Assembly: GCF_021018895.1 (NCBI RefSeq)
Contig: NC_079387.1
Coordinates: 9,518,083-9,582,082, forward strand
Source of the DNA: Seriola aureovittata
Lineage: Eukaryota > Chordata > Actinopteri > Carangiformes > Carangidae
Length of the DNA stretch: 64,000 nucleotides
Reading direction: 5' to 3'
The position numbers and the translations under genes were made by a program. This document shows, in pieces, positions 47,291-58,950 of this stretch. Under the pieces are notes generated by a model. That model was not told the DNA's origin. It saw nothing but the letters and a program-made list of their open reading frames with translations, and searched no databases. Numbering within the stretch: position 1 is the first letter of the stretch; each line of letters opens with the position of its first letter.

Positions 47291-47429
47291 GTAGTCATGT
47301 GGTCTCCCTTATTTCTCTGACTGGACAAGAATAAAAAGCAGAGAATGGAAATGCATGAGAATAACATGGAGGAGAATCATGCTGAATCTGTGCAGGAACA
47401 CAACGTGGCTATAAAAATAAAACCCTGTA

Positions 47430-47830
47430 TTGTCATTTGCTGCTGCGCTGCATCAACTCCTCGGCACGAGTGCTGAGGTCATTTGTGGTTTCTACCTTGC
47501 ATCCTTCCCAGAAGCTCAACATACAGGAGGCAGTAGACACACACAGGGTGGGGGGATGTGCACTTCCTCATGCAGTTAATGGACAGCATACATGCGGTGA
47601 TAATTCACAGCTAGCAAACATGACGTATGCCATCAGAGGCTGGTATGAGTAAAATGGGCATCCATCACAGATGCTAACAACTCTGATTAAAAATACATAA
47701 TCTGCAAGTGGCCCCCTGATACCGCCGTCAAGCCATTTTGGGTCTAATTGCAATTGGTCTCCGTTATGATCAAAGGCAAGTCACACCTGCTCGCCTTTAG
47801 CTTTCGTTTCGCTGATTACACTTTCAAATT
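47430..47830. other. Candidate conserved non-coding block
   Basis: Balanced, non-repetitive sequence with TCTAATTGCAATTGGTCTCC and GTTATGATCAAAGG (TCF/LEF-like). No exon features. Confidence 0.28.
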
Positions 47831-47947
47831 TCATCAACGTCAAGTTGATAGATATGAAATTATAGTGTAAACCTGTTTACTCGTGGTCAACACGCAACGC
47901 AATCTAAAGTCCCATCTCTCTCCTGGACTCACACCTTGTTTTTCTGC

Positions 47948-47950
47948 TCG

Positions 47951-48000
<50 letters not shown>
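47948..48000. repeat. (CT)n microsatellite
   Basis: About 26 CT units with two G interruptions near the left edge. Confidence 0.95.
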
Positions 48001-48004
<4 letters not shown>

Positions 48005-49952
48005 AGTAAAATCAAGTAACAACAAGGAAAGAAGACAAAATGGAGCTCACAGTCCTGATACAAACACAAGACAGCTGAGCCAAAACTGCTTCTCCCCCTC
48101 CGCATCTTCACCTTACCCACCACCTGTATCTCCTGGGGTGTGAGTGAGTGACAAAGCATCAAGAGGAAGAGCACCAAGCCTTCACTCACAAGTCTTTGCA
48201 CCCAGCGTTCACCCAATTTACACCTCTCCCTTTCCTGCAAACCCCACCCAGGATCCCCCGGTGACAGCACCATGCTAACCGTCACCTCCCTGCTGGCATG
48301 ACCGTGTGTGTGTGTGTCTGTCTATGTGTGTGTTAGAGAAAGAGGGTGTGTGAATGTGTGTGTGTGCGTGTGTGTGTGCAAAACAGAGTGAGAAAGCAGA
48401 AGAGCATGTGTGGTATCCTTGTGGGAAGCAGTAGTAGACCTTCAGACTTGGAACATTTTCTGCAGGGAGAGGTCATTTTGTTCCTGCTTTCTTCTTCAAG
48501 ACACAAACATAGAATAAGAACTTGACTCGAAGAGTAAAATCAATATCAGGGTGAAGGTTATAGTTAAGATTAGTTAAGGGTTAATGATTGTAATTAGGGG
48601 ATTAATCAGAGATCTGATAAAGAAGGGTTTATTAAGACACACTTGCTGCTTTCTCCCAGTTTCTAAGCTCCAGCAGTGGCCCTCTCTTCTTCCCACCAAT
48701 CCCCAATCACCTGAGCTTCACCTGCCCACACACCTGCCCCTCATTCCCTTAATCAGCTCCTTAGTATATAAAACAATCCGTTGCCCTCAGTTCATTGTCA
48801 GCTTGTCTTTGGGCCGTTGCTCTCTGATATTTACCTCCTTGTTTGTACAGATCTCCTGATGACAACCTTTGTTCAGCATTTTAAATCAGTGGTTCTCAAG
48901 CTTTTTCACGACCATAGATTAGACCGAGGACAACCAACTGAAAAGATCTTTGCTTTTAAATGTTACTGAAAGTGTTTGAAACCCATGACTAAAATAGTCA
49001 CACGTGTCATTGTGTTACTCCACAGCAACTTAGGGAGTGAACGGATCGATGTTTGTGCAGCACTTAAGAGTAAAAAGAAAGGACATGTAAGAAAAGAGAG
49101 ACTGACAACAGTTGCTGCAGAGTTTCTCCTGATTACAGTGAAGAATGAGCAGTGTAGGATTTCCAGTTCACCTGCTGTAAAAGCCTTTGAAGGCAACAAA
49201 GCTCACCTTGCCAGTGGCAGGGAAGTGGGCATCAACTGTTGGTTTCAGGAAGTTAATCCCCTTCTACGTATAAATAAACAGCACAAACAATCCTTTACCT
49301 TCTGCTTTTCCTTCCTAAAATAACGTAAGTTTGGTTACAACCGTGCCGTCTGTCAGTCACAACCTCATTTAGCAAAGAGACAAAGCACAGAGAGAGACAC
49401 AGCTGCGAGCTCTCACACAAACAGCTTGATTTTACAGTTACAGGCTTAAATTTCACTTTCTTGCCTCATAATATTTAGATGTGTGAGATCTGACGCATAC
49501 TGGAGATGGTTATGGTGAAGTGTGTGTGTGTGTGTGTGTGTGTCTGCACCAGGATGATGCCCTATCACAGCTTAGGTCACTGTGGTGGCCGAAGCACAGC
49601 AACCCTCAGCTGCCTGGAGAAGAACCTGCACACTCACATTAAACCCACTCCCTCCTGAGCTGAACCCCAGTTTTAAGTGATGAGTAAAGGGGCTTAAAAA
49701 AAAATCATAAGAACTCACTGGCAGGGTTTGAAATGATGTACCTACTGTACGCGAGGCCTGTTTAAACATCTTGACAGGATTAGAGTGGAGTTAAACTGCT
49801 TTGCGGCCGCAGTTAATTGAAGCGGATGAGGTTTTTAATAAAGCGTGCAGTGTTAGCAGCTGACAAATGGCTCGGCTGACACACAGGGGAAATTGCATTT
49901 AATGGCATCAGGTATGTGCTTTGCTGGAGCTTATCACATTACACTGGTGGTT

Positions 49953-49953
<1 letters not shown>
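48001..49953. other. Intergenic sequence without supported genes
   Basis: GT-rich runs at 48305-48380 and 49520-49542; otherwise mixed sequence. A block at 49790-49920 with GTTTTTAATAAAGCG and AATTGCATTTAATGGC looks non-repetitive. No exon found. Confidence 0.5.

Positions 49954-50005
<52 letters not shown>
49954..50005. repeat. (CA)n microsatellite
   Basis: About 26 CA units; a (TG)n array at 50067-50094 lies 60 bases to the right, giving a potential inverted pair. Confidence 0.96.
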
Positions 50006-50008
<3 letters not shown>

Positions 50009-50066
50009 GCACACACGCTTACGTGCATAAACGTACACACTTTGCTTTCATCTTCATTTGTGCTGA

Positions 50067-50098
<32 letters not shown>

Positions 50099-50302
50099 CG
50101 TGCACGTTGGCCCACATAAACACACAAGCACGCGCGTTAATTTACGCTTACCTGAGCCACTCAAGGTGTTTTCCCTCATGGATTTCAATTAGGCTTCAGC
50201 AGGATGCCTCTGATGCGTAGGAAGGTCCATGTAGGTACAGTAGGTTGTTGGGTGCAGACGGAGAGACTGACTCACCCTGGACCGACTACTGTACCACTGC
50301 AG

Positions 50303-50306
<4 letters not shown>

Positions 50307-50348
<42 letters not shown>
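50307..50348. repeat. (TA)n microsatellite
   Basis: About 21 TA units. Confidence 0.96.
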
Positions 50349-50352
<4 letters not shown>

Positions 50353-51189
50353 AAGGTCAGTGAAGCTCAGAGTCAAATCTGAACTTTCTGCGCATCCCTG
50401 CACAATGCAACACGTGCACAACAAAGGAGGGGGCGGGCACAAACGCTGTTTTTCCACGGGGGGTCTGCACACACAGGTGCGTTCCACATATGCACGCTAG
50501 GAAACAAGATGGTGACCTCACCACAACAAGAAGGGCGGCTCCCTTTGTGTGTTGCATTTGGCTGAACAACAAGAGCAGAAAATACTGATGATGTGTGTGA
50601 GCACTTAACTAGAATAGGTATGGACAGTCTGTGTACTTGTAGTGCGATGTGGCAGCCATGACTTGGCCGTTAGTCCTCCCCAGTGTCTTCCACCTTCTCC
50701 GTCCTGAATGTGCCGCTCAGCCCCAATCCCATTGGTTCCTACTGAGGATGTAAATCTTTAAATGCAGTTTATGAATACATACTTTCAGGAGGAAGTAGTG
50801 CGTTTGTTGGGGACTATTTTCAGCGGCGGATTAATCCACATTTGAAAATGGCAGTCCTTTTCCGTGCCGTGTTTAAATAAGCCTGTGTTCATACACACAG
50901 TCCTTATGGAGAGCAGAGAAGGTGCTTGTGCTCGTTTTGATCTTGGAGGTTGTGTATTTGTTTCCTCCTGATTATTTTGTGTCTGGATCCACTGGACGCC
51001 ATAAAGGCAAGAAACTGTCAGAAAGGACAACAGGACAACATGAATTATTTCAAGTGATATGTCGGGAGACTGCTGCATAGATGCCCTTTAGGAGTTGTCA
51101 GTTTGATATCTCACCCAGTGGTGCACACACACACACACACACACACACACAGCCATGCGCAGCGCACACAAACACACTCGGCGTCCAGA
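50349..51189. other. Intergenic sequence without supported genes
   Basis: Mixed sequence with a (CA)n run at 51123-51151. No exon found. Confidence 0.5.
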
Positions 51190-51480
51190 GTGTGGGCCTG
51201 CAAGAAATTCCTCATATAAGAGGACAATTAGAGAGTCTCATTTTCCCCTAATATCAATCACACAGCTCATGAATAAAGACAATTAGGTCCTCACAATTCC
51301 ATACAATTGCATCTGCCCTTTGAGCTCCCCCTCCGATTTGGGAGCGATGCCTCATGGGTATATGGCGCGCTCATCACCGCGACTCAGTGTGAGCCACCGC
51401 AGTCAATAATAGGAGACAAAACAGAGGAGGCAAGGGCCCGGTTTCAGACTAGATCAGATCCTCCGGACGCGTGTCACTCT
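51190..51480. other. Candidate conserved non-coding block with paired homeodomain-like sites
   Basis: Two identical GACAATTAG sites (51223-51231 and 51278-51286), 55 bases apart, lie in a non-repetitive block with further AT-core elements. This is typical of developmental enhancers but not proof of one. Confidence 0.35.
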
Positions 51481-52590
51481 TCATTAGGGAGGCGGGGTAG
51501 CAGGGGACGCCCTTAAGGTGAGGATGGCCACGGAGTGAAGGGGGCGAGGGGGGGGTGAGAGGAAAGGAAGGAGGGAGGGGCGGAGTGGCAGCTGTGGAAC
51601 AATGACAGAATCTGTGTCCAAGGGCCCCCCAGGCCAAACACCAGCTCTTCTCCACCCTGAACTGATCTCTCGCCTCTAGACCCAGAGAGGAGGGAGGGAT
51701 GGAGGGAGGAGAGAGAGAGACAGAAATAGACCAGTCACACTCAGTACACTTTCTATCCACACTTGCTGTACTCAAGACTCGGGCTGACATTGATGTAACA
51801 CATCGCATCAATGTGTCTAATGTCATATTCATAGAAATGTGATTGGTTTACCTCAGGCATGGGTGGTTCCCCTTACAGCACAGCAGTCTGGATAATGTCA
51901 GGTATTAATCTTTCATAGCCTCCATTAAATTAAGCACTTTGATTCACTTATTATTAATTTACACTGATTGCTGCAATGTTGCCATACATGCAGGCGAGGG
52001 CACTTACTAAAGGATATGTCTCCCTGGGATTGCCATTTGGGAAGACAGTGATCTTTTCACATGTAGGAATAAACATTTCTTGGTTTGATTTTTAAGTTTT
52101 TACTTCAGGTGATGCATGAAATGATCATTTATTGGCTTCTAATCGCATTGAATAATCTTAAAAATGCATTGTTAAAGCTAGAGCTGCAACCGACCATTAT
52201 TTTCATGGTTAATCAACTGATTGTTGGGTCTATATAACTTAGAAATGCCATATCACAATTCCCCAGAGCCCATGGTGACATCATTAAATCTCCTGTTTAA
52301 TCAGTTAAAAATCCCAAACGATGCAATTACTTTTAACATAAGACCAAGAAAAAGTCATATTTTCATACTGATCAAGTAAGTGATTAATTCACTAATCGTT
52401 TGAGCTCTTTCAGACACAAGAGGCACTAGAACAAAATGTAATGTTAAGAAAGCTAATGGAGGCTAATTGTGGTGATTGGCTGTGCTAAGACTGTGAATTT
52501 GGCTGTGAGTGTTGCACAAGCTAAGCTACATGTTAGCCTGTGTGAATTTATGTGGTTTGGGTTAGCCTTGTGGTGAAGCTCCTCCTTAAC
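51481..52590. other. Intergenic sequence without supported genes
   Basis: A purine-rich G-stretch (51535-51590) and a GGGAGG-rich part (51680-51722) are followed by AT-rich sequence. No exon found. Confidence 0.5.
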
Positions 52591-52895
52591 TCATGTTGTG
52601 TAAATGCACACATCTGATTAAAGATCAGCTAACAAGCTAAAAAGCTAACAAGCTAACAAGCTAAGGTCACAGCCTGCAGTCTTATAGCTACAGCAATATT
52701 AGCCATGGTAATAGCTAGCCTACAACGACAGAAATGGCTATAACTGTGCTTAGACAGACATGGCTATGACTAGTGCACTAGCTAAACTAAATGCTAATGT
52801 TATACATCTATCATATCTGATTAAAGACAAGCTAACAAGCTAACAAGCTAACGTCACAGCCACAGTCTTATAGCTTCAGCAATAGCCACAGCTAA
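52590..52895. repeat. Tandemly duplicated segment with CTAACAAG core
   Basis: Two related segments about 205 bases apart: ATCTGATTAAAGATCAGCTA at about 52611 and ATCTGATTAAAGACAAGCTA at about 52816. Each is followed by several CTAACAAG units and by a GTCACAGCC...CAGTCTTATAGCT stretch. Confidence 0.75.
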
Positions 52896-53489
52896 AGATG
52901 ACTGTACAGCCAATCACTATGGTTACCGTCAGAGCTCGGCTTTATTCCTGTAAAATTAATATTTTGGAGATGACAACAACAATGTTTATTTATTATTATT
53001 ATTTATTCTCACCACCCATAAAGAGACCCCTGCGATATCAACACAGTGATGCTTGAGCAACACACATTTTTGTCATCAGCAATACATCAAATTAATAATC
53101 TTGTCTAGAAGACGACAATGGGGACCGGGACGGAGGCCGCCGTGCTCCCCTGCCACACGTAGGTGGCACACACTTGCCTTATTAGCCAGGTCAAACATAA
53201 TCAGTGATAGACACGGCAGGGCTGCTTAATTATGGCTGGCAGCTGGCAGCGGGGGCCTTCCTTTAGGGGCCGGGTTATGCCCATGCATGAACCCCCCCCC
53301 CCCCAGAACCTCCTCCAACACCACCCACCCACACTGCCCCAAATGAAGAATAAATCTAACCTCCCTTTTGTTTGGAGTGAAGCATGTGGCAGCCCCTTCA
53401 TTTAAGGCAAGAATAAAAATGTGGACAGAATTTGAGATTAATAGAGGGGAATGGTGCATTAAATTAGTGTAACTGTGAGGGAATAGTGG

Positions 53490-53542
<53 letters not shown>

Positions 53543-53579
53543 AAAGGTAATAAAAATATCCTTCCAACAAGAACGAATC
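52896..53579. other. Intergenic sequence with a GC-richer block and a GT array
   Basis: 53100-53290 is unique-looking and GC-richer (GGGGACCGGGACGGAGGC). A C-run follows at about 53290-53303, and a (GT)n array at 53497-53539. No exon found. Confidence 0.45.
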
Positions 53580-53790
53580 CTTTTCTCAGAACAAACCAAC
53601 AAAGCACCTGAGCTATTAGAGGGCTCCGATTTTTCAATTTCATAACACAGAAAGCCTGACAGCTTGTTTGCTGCTCTTCGGATGAAACAACAGATGTATT
53701 CACATGGTAGCTTCCTCCCAACTAGGCAGAACACATCCTGAAAAGGCACCTAAGCTCCTGTTGCAAACAGCTTGTAAATCTGCACTTAAA
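53580..53790. other. Candidate conserved non-coding block
   Basis: Non-repetitive sequence including GAGCTATTAGAGGGCTCC and GGATGAAACAACAGATG; no coding features. Confidence 0.25.
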
Positions 53791-53999
53791 TGAGAGCAAG
53801 CGAGAGCCCGACTCCTGCCTGTCTGCCCGCCTGCTGCGTCACTGAAGAGATATGGCTCGGTGAAGTTTGGCACCGACACGAGGGAGAGAGCGAAGCAGTC
53901 ACAGGCCGATATACCATGTGATTATATGGTTTTCTACAGCTAAATATTGCTTCGGACAATATGACTCCACCTGTTTGCCTCTGCACACAACAAAAACAG

Positions 54000-54002
<3 letters not shown>

Positions 54003-54038
<36 letters not shown>

Positions 54039-54057
54039 CGAGAGAGAGAGAGAGAGA
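54003..54057. repeat. Compound (GT)n(GA)n microsatellite
   Basis: A GT array changes directly into a GA array. Confidence 0.93.
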
Positions 54058-54164
54058 CAGAAAGAAATCCACTGTTTGAAGCCGCAAGCAGTTGTGCACT
54101 CTGATCTCTCAAGGCTGTCTGTCTACACACACACACACACACTCACACACTGTCTCTTACACAT

Positions 54165-54430
54165 GCAGAGCCCCCTGATTCAGCCCCCTCTGGTATATTG
54201 ATCCACTTCATTCTGCCTCAATGAGATGCAGACAGCATCTCAGCGCCCATACCGCCCATAATCATGATATAACACTCGGCTGTATTGAAACCCGTCGCAG
54301 AAAGGCATAAATCGGATAATGCAACAGCCGGGATAATGAACAATATCAGATGACATATCGATGTTGTCACGCACAACCTGTAATGAAACATAACTGTGTG
54401 TTGTGCAGTGTTATTTTTGCACAGAAGCAG
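54165..54430. other. Candidate conserved non-coding block
   Basis: Repeat-free block with GGATAATG occurring twice within about 25 bases (about 54313 and 54331), plus CATAATCATGATATAAC and GGCATAAATCGG. Composition and motif density resemble developmental enhancers. Confidence 0.35.
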
Positions 54431-54788
54431 GAACACACACAGCTGCAAACATGTATTATTATTATTTATTATTTTATTTTATTTATTTATTTTTTTGTCC
54501 TTAACACTGCTCCATACATTGTGCCGGGGAACTTATGAAAGCAAGAGAGCCGTGCACTTTTACGCCAGGACCTTGGACAGCGCTCCATTCAGACTCAAGA
54601 GCCGCTCCCTCTCCTCATCACATCCCGCCGTAGCCATGGCAACTATTCTGATCGATCCAGTGCCATCTAATACCAAATGTTTCTCCAAACCAAAACTTAA
54701 ACAATCAGGCAGCCATCAGCACCTTGGCGGTGAGGTGACGGCTTCAGCAGAGGAGGATGATGGGAGTTCTTGCCTTGCTTTCTGAGCC

Positions 54789-54789
<1 letters not shown>

Positions 54790-54858
<69 letters not shown>
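54790..54858. repeat. (GATA)n tetranucleotide array
   Basis: Seventeen perfect GATA units. Confidence 0.97.
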
Positions 54859-55070
54859 CAATGCAACAAAGGAAATAAAATGTAAGGCAGACTTTAGTGC
54901 CTGCCCAGCAGCTGGAGGGGGTGTTTGGGTTTATGTGAGGAGGGATGTGTCACGTTTACTTTATGTCAGCAGCCATGGATAGCTGGTCAGGGTTCAGAGT
55001 TCACACTGTGATATTTCACCATGTCTCAGTTCCACCCTAAACTCGCAGCGTTTGTATCCAGAAGCGATGC

Positions 55071-55106
<36 letters not shown>

Positions 55107-55667
55107 GCCAGAGCTTCTCCGTCCGTCCGTCCGTGTCTTTTTTGTGTCTTTGCGTGTTTTCGTGCGGAGGAGAAACCTTCCAAAACAAAAAGTAGAATCA
55201 AACGTACAAGACGGAGAGGAGGAAGAAGAGGTGGAGAGAGAGAGAGAGAGAGAGGGGAAGAGAGAGGGGAAGAGAGAGGAAGGATGAATGAATGAAGAGA
55301 AAGCTTATTACCAGAAAACAGATGGCCCCCCAATTCACAGTGGCCCCACGGGGACCTGGAGGGCCAACTCTTTGCACCTCCGGGTTACCAGCGCTGCAGA
55401 GAGGGGTGGGCTGCTTAAACACAAGTCTGTGTGTGTGCACTTTTGTTTGTTAACTTGTAAACAAAAAGCACATTTTTGACACGGCTGGCAGGGCGCCACC
55501 CTCGGCTCCATACGCTTTTAATATTTCCCAGGAGTTCCTGTTTCATTTGGATGTTTTGTAACGTCTGAGAACGGATCCTGAAAGACGACAACAACTCAGC
55601 AACGCCATGACGCGGAGGAACTAGCCGATTTACATGTTTGAAACTGTGGAATAATCCTTTTAAAAAA

Positions 55668-55701
<34 letters not shown>

Positions 55702-55852
55702 GTCTGGCATCATCACCTTTTATTTCATCAAACCCATCACTCAACATCATTGCTGGACGAACTAATGTCACAACAGCCGTAAAATGAGATCTCACACGCG
55801 CGCAAACATTCACACCCTTTCACTCTATGTGTGCATATGCAACTGTATGAGT

Positions 55853-55893
<41 letters not shown>

Positions 55894-56214
55894 TGACAGG
55901 CAGTGAGTGGAAATGAAGGATTTGGAGTTCCATCCCGTTACATTATGCAGCAGATGGCGTTCAGGCCAAGCCCGGCCAGGCCTCTCCCAGGAGAGAAGGA
56001 GTGAGAGAGAAAGAGGGGAAGAGAGAAGATGGGGGAGGTGTAGAAAAGAGGGGTGAGGGACAAAGCTGTTGTCTTTTTTTTTTTTTTTTGTTAAACTTGC
56101 ATGAATGCACGAGTTTGTTTCCTTTTTTTAATTTTTTTTTATTTTGACGGACTCCCGCTCGGTTCGCCTGTGGGACAGAATCCTCATCGTCTCCTCTCCT
56201 ACTCCTCCTCAGCT

Positions 56215-56215
<1 letters not shown>
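54859..56215. other. Intergenic sequence dense in simple repeats
   Basis: (CT)n at 55074-55104, GA-rich at 55233-55283, (CA)n at about 55670-55700 and 55856-55891, and a T run at about 56074-56090. No exon supported. Confidence 0.6.

Positions 56216-56250
<35 letters not shown>
56216..56250. repeat. Poly(C) tract of 35
   Basis: An uninterrupted run of 35 C residues. A run of the same length occurs at 58526-58560. Confidence 0.9.
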
Positions 56251-56251
<1 letters not shown>

Positions 56252-56501
56252 CCCAGCTGAGGCTACACCTGAGCCCAGCCACGGAGGCCCCGACCCCAGC
56301 TGACCCGCCTCCGAGAGGAAGGAAGCAGAGGACAGGGGAGGGAAAAGGTGAGAGTGGAGGGAACAAAGCTGCAGGTAAACGACTGCAGGAGTTTATTATG
56401 GTGAGATTAAAGAAGGGATAACTGACTGTTTTACCTCAACTCATTTCAACAACATTCAAACACAAATGCACTGCAGTTGACTTGATCAAATGCCACAATC
56501 A

Positions 56502-56535
<34 letters not shown>

Positions 56536-56599
56536 ATAGACACACATACAAAGCGGCTTGTTAAGTCCCCCAGATCTTTGCCCCCGGCACTTTTTGTTT

Positions 56600-57070
56600 T
56601 GTGTTTTCCGAATTAATTGAGCCAACGCTCAAGTGTGGGGCCAGATGTCACTGCGACCTGTGGGGATTATTAGAAATCTGTTTCCCTCATTGTTTCTGTG
56701 GATCCCTTCAAACCACAGCGCCTCGCGCTCTTCCCGCTGAAGTTTCAGGGAGAAACGAATCCCAGACCAGATTGCTAATGTACAAAATAACAGTCTCGGG
56801 CTCCAAGAATGGACAACGAGCCCAAATATCGACATGTGGGACATTCTAGGACTTTTCTGTCCCACCTCCAATGACCATGGCCTGTGCCCAATGGCCACCA
56901 GGGGCCCCCTGATGCCCTCCCGGTTTGGCCCAAACAGCGCCATGCTCCTTGGCAGAGCTCTGGGCCTAATGAACTCATCAGCCAGCTGGAGGCCCTGGTG
57001 CAGGGACACGGGCCGCTTGGGGGAGGCTGGGGGGCCAAAGGGAAAGAGAGAGGGGCAATGGGCCCGGGGT
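56600..57070. other. Candidate conserved non-coding block with CTCF-like motif
   Basis: Balanced, repeat-free block. GGCCACCAGGGGCCCCCT at about 56893-56910 resembles a CTCF core. Frames are open on both strands for 60-160 codons, but the peptides look like no known domain. Confidence 0.3.
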
Positions 57071-58523
57071 GCTAGGTATATGAAGATGGAGGTGTGGGGC
57101 AGCTGAAGATAGCTCACCAATAAAGTCAATGAGGCAGGTGCAGCTACAGAGCGGCCAAGATGGGAGGGTCAGCGGGCAGGAGACAGAAAATGTAGGTCTG
57201 TGCTGAACAGGATGGGACGGAGGGAGAGGAGGAGGAGGAAGAAGCAAGGACTGGATTTATTTGGACGAGCAGGGGATGAAAGAAGAAAGAAAGTTTGTTT
57301 AAAAGTTTATATCAAAGCCATAACTCTGCAGACAGTTGGTGAGAGATTAACCTCACACACAGATACTCAAACTGACGAGTTCTGCAGTGATTGTGACGAG
57401 CTGAGAGAAACAGTTCCTCTAATCACCACTAGAGTCCGGCTCCAGCAGCGAGTCAGTCCCCACAGACTCCCAACGTCACAGCACAAATAAACATGTTTAC
57501 AGCCTCGTGCAAAAAACACTTTCAGTCTCTAGAGCTGATTTCCTCCTTCACGACGACTGTTTATAAAACTCACCTGTTTACATTTAATTAAGGCTTAAAG
57601 TTATGGAGAATTGAGGGCGTGGCCACTTTGAGTGACAGGTTGATGCTCATTTTTGGATCAGCCGAGAGTTAGGCGGAGTTAGACGCTGCCAAGATGGCGG
57701 CGGCGCAGCAGCCCGCTCTTCAGAAAACCCACGAGCTGCGTCACAGAGGATCCGTCCATCTTCGTTTACAGTCGATGATGAAGAGTGAACAAACTATTTA
57801 CTCAGTCGCTACGAATCTTAAGAAAAAGAACTTTAAAAACAGTGTTTGGAAAAGAGGCTCGTTATCTTTTCTGCCTGGAGTTAGATGAGACTTTCTCACT
57901 TTGTAATGAATCACAGCTCAAGACCGAGAACACAGTCACATTTGTTAGAGTGAGAGACTGGCTTGGTGTTTTGCTACGACTAAAATTTTAATTTAAAATT
58001 CAAATAGAAAATTGCGTTTTCTATTTCCGAACAGCTTGTAATTCTTAGAAGAATATACAATAAGTTTTTCTGTGATGAGAGACGTTGGTTGTGAGTGAAT
58101 TTCAGAGCACAGCTGGGTTGTTTGCTGAGTAATAAGGCCTCCTCTTGCTCTCTGAAGTCATCACACTTATGTCAGCATCATCAACAAGACGCTATCATCC
58201 TGTTCACTGCACAATCAACAAACTCATCATCCTTCCTCCCATCTCACTGTTCGCTCCCGAGTGTGTTCCTCTCTCTCTGCTCCCAGTGTGTGTGTGTGTG
58301 GTGTGTGTGTGTGTGTGTGTGTGTGTGACTGCATGTCCATGAGAGGGAAAGTGAGCACCTTTGTGTGTCCATATGTGTCTGGGTGGCGGAGAACGCGCTG
58401 GGCGCCCTGCTGGGAGCACAGATGGTGCCGAGGCCTGCCACGGCAACGCTGACGATGGCCACATTCTCACATGGGACCCCCAGCTTTCTGGATCCCACAC
58501 CTCCTGTTCAGGCCTGAACCAAC

Positions 58524-58525
<2 letters not shown>
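57071..58525. other. Intergenic sequence with a probable dispersed repeat
   Basis: At 57590-57720 the phrases AAGGCTTAAAG-like, GAGGGCGTGGCCACTTTGAG and TGACAGGTTGATGCTC look like part of a dispersed element common in fish. (GT)n at 58286-58327. No exon supported. Confidence 0.4.

Positions 58526-58560
<35 letters not shown>
58526..58560. repeat. Poly(C) tract of 35
   Basis: An uninterrupted run of 35 C residues, immediately followed by a short (CA)n run. Confidence 0.9.
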
Positions 58561-58685
58561 TTCACACACACACAAGGCCAGGGTCCAGGCCGCTGCCTAT
58601 TTCACTACGCTGGAAGAAAAAGACAGAACACAACACATGAGCAAGTTGGCGTTCACACACTGCCCAGAGTGTGTCCCTCCTCCCC

Positions 58686-58687
<2 letters not shown>

Positions 58688-58760
<73 letters not shown>
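58688..58760. repeat. (GT)n microsatellite, about 36 units
   Basis: The longest uninterrupted GT array of the window. Confidence 0.97.
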
Positions 58761-58762
<2 letters not shown>

Positions 58763-58907
58763 CGATGCAAATGTGAGAAGAGTCCGGTTACATCACCGTC
58801 ACATTTCGAGTCAACTTGTGCCGCGTCTTACAAATGGCGTCTTCTCCCACTTCGTCTTCATTTTCGCACACCTCCACTCGTCTCTCCTCCCTGCCTGCTC
58901 TTCCCTA

Positions 58908-58950
<43 letters not shown>

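Noticed and set aside
56629..57129. 166-codon minus-strand frame
   Set aside because: No recognisable domain, no splice or start context, and open frames on the other strand as well. More likely GC-rich non-coding sequence.
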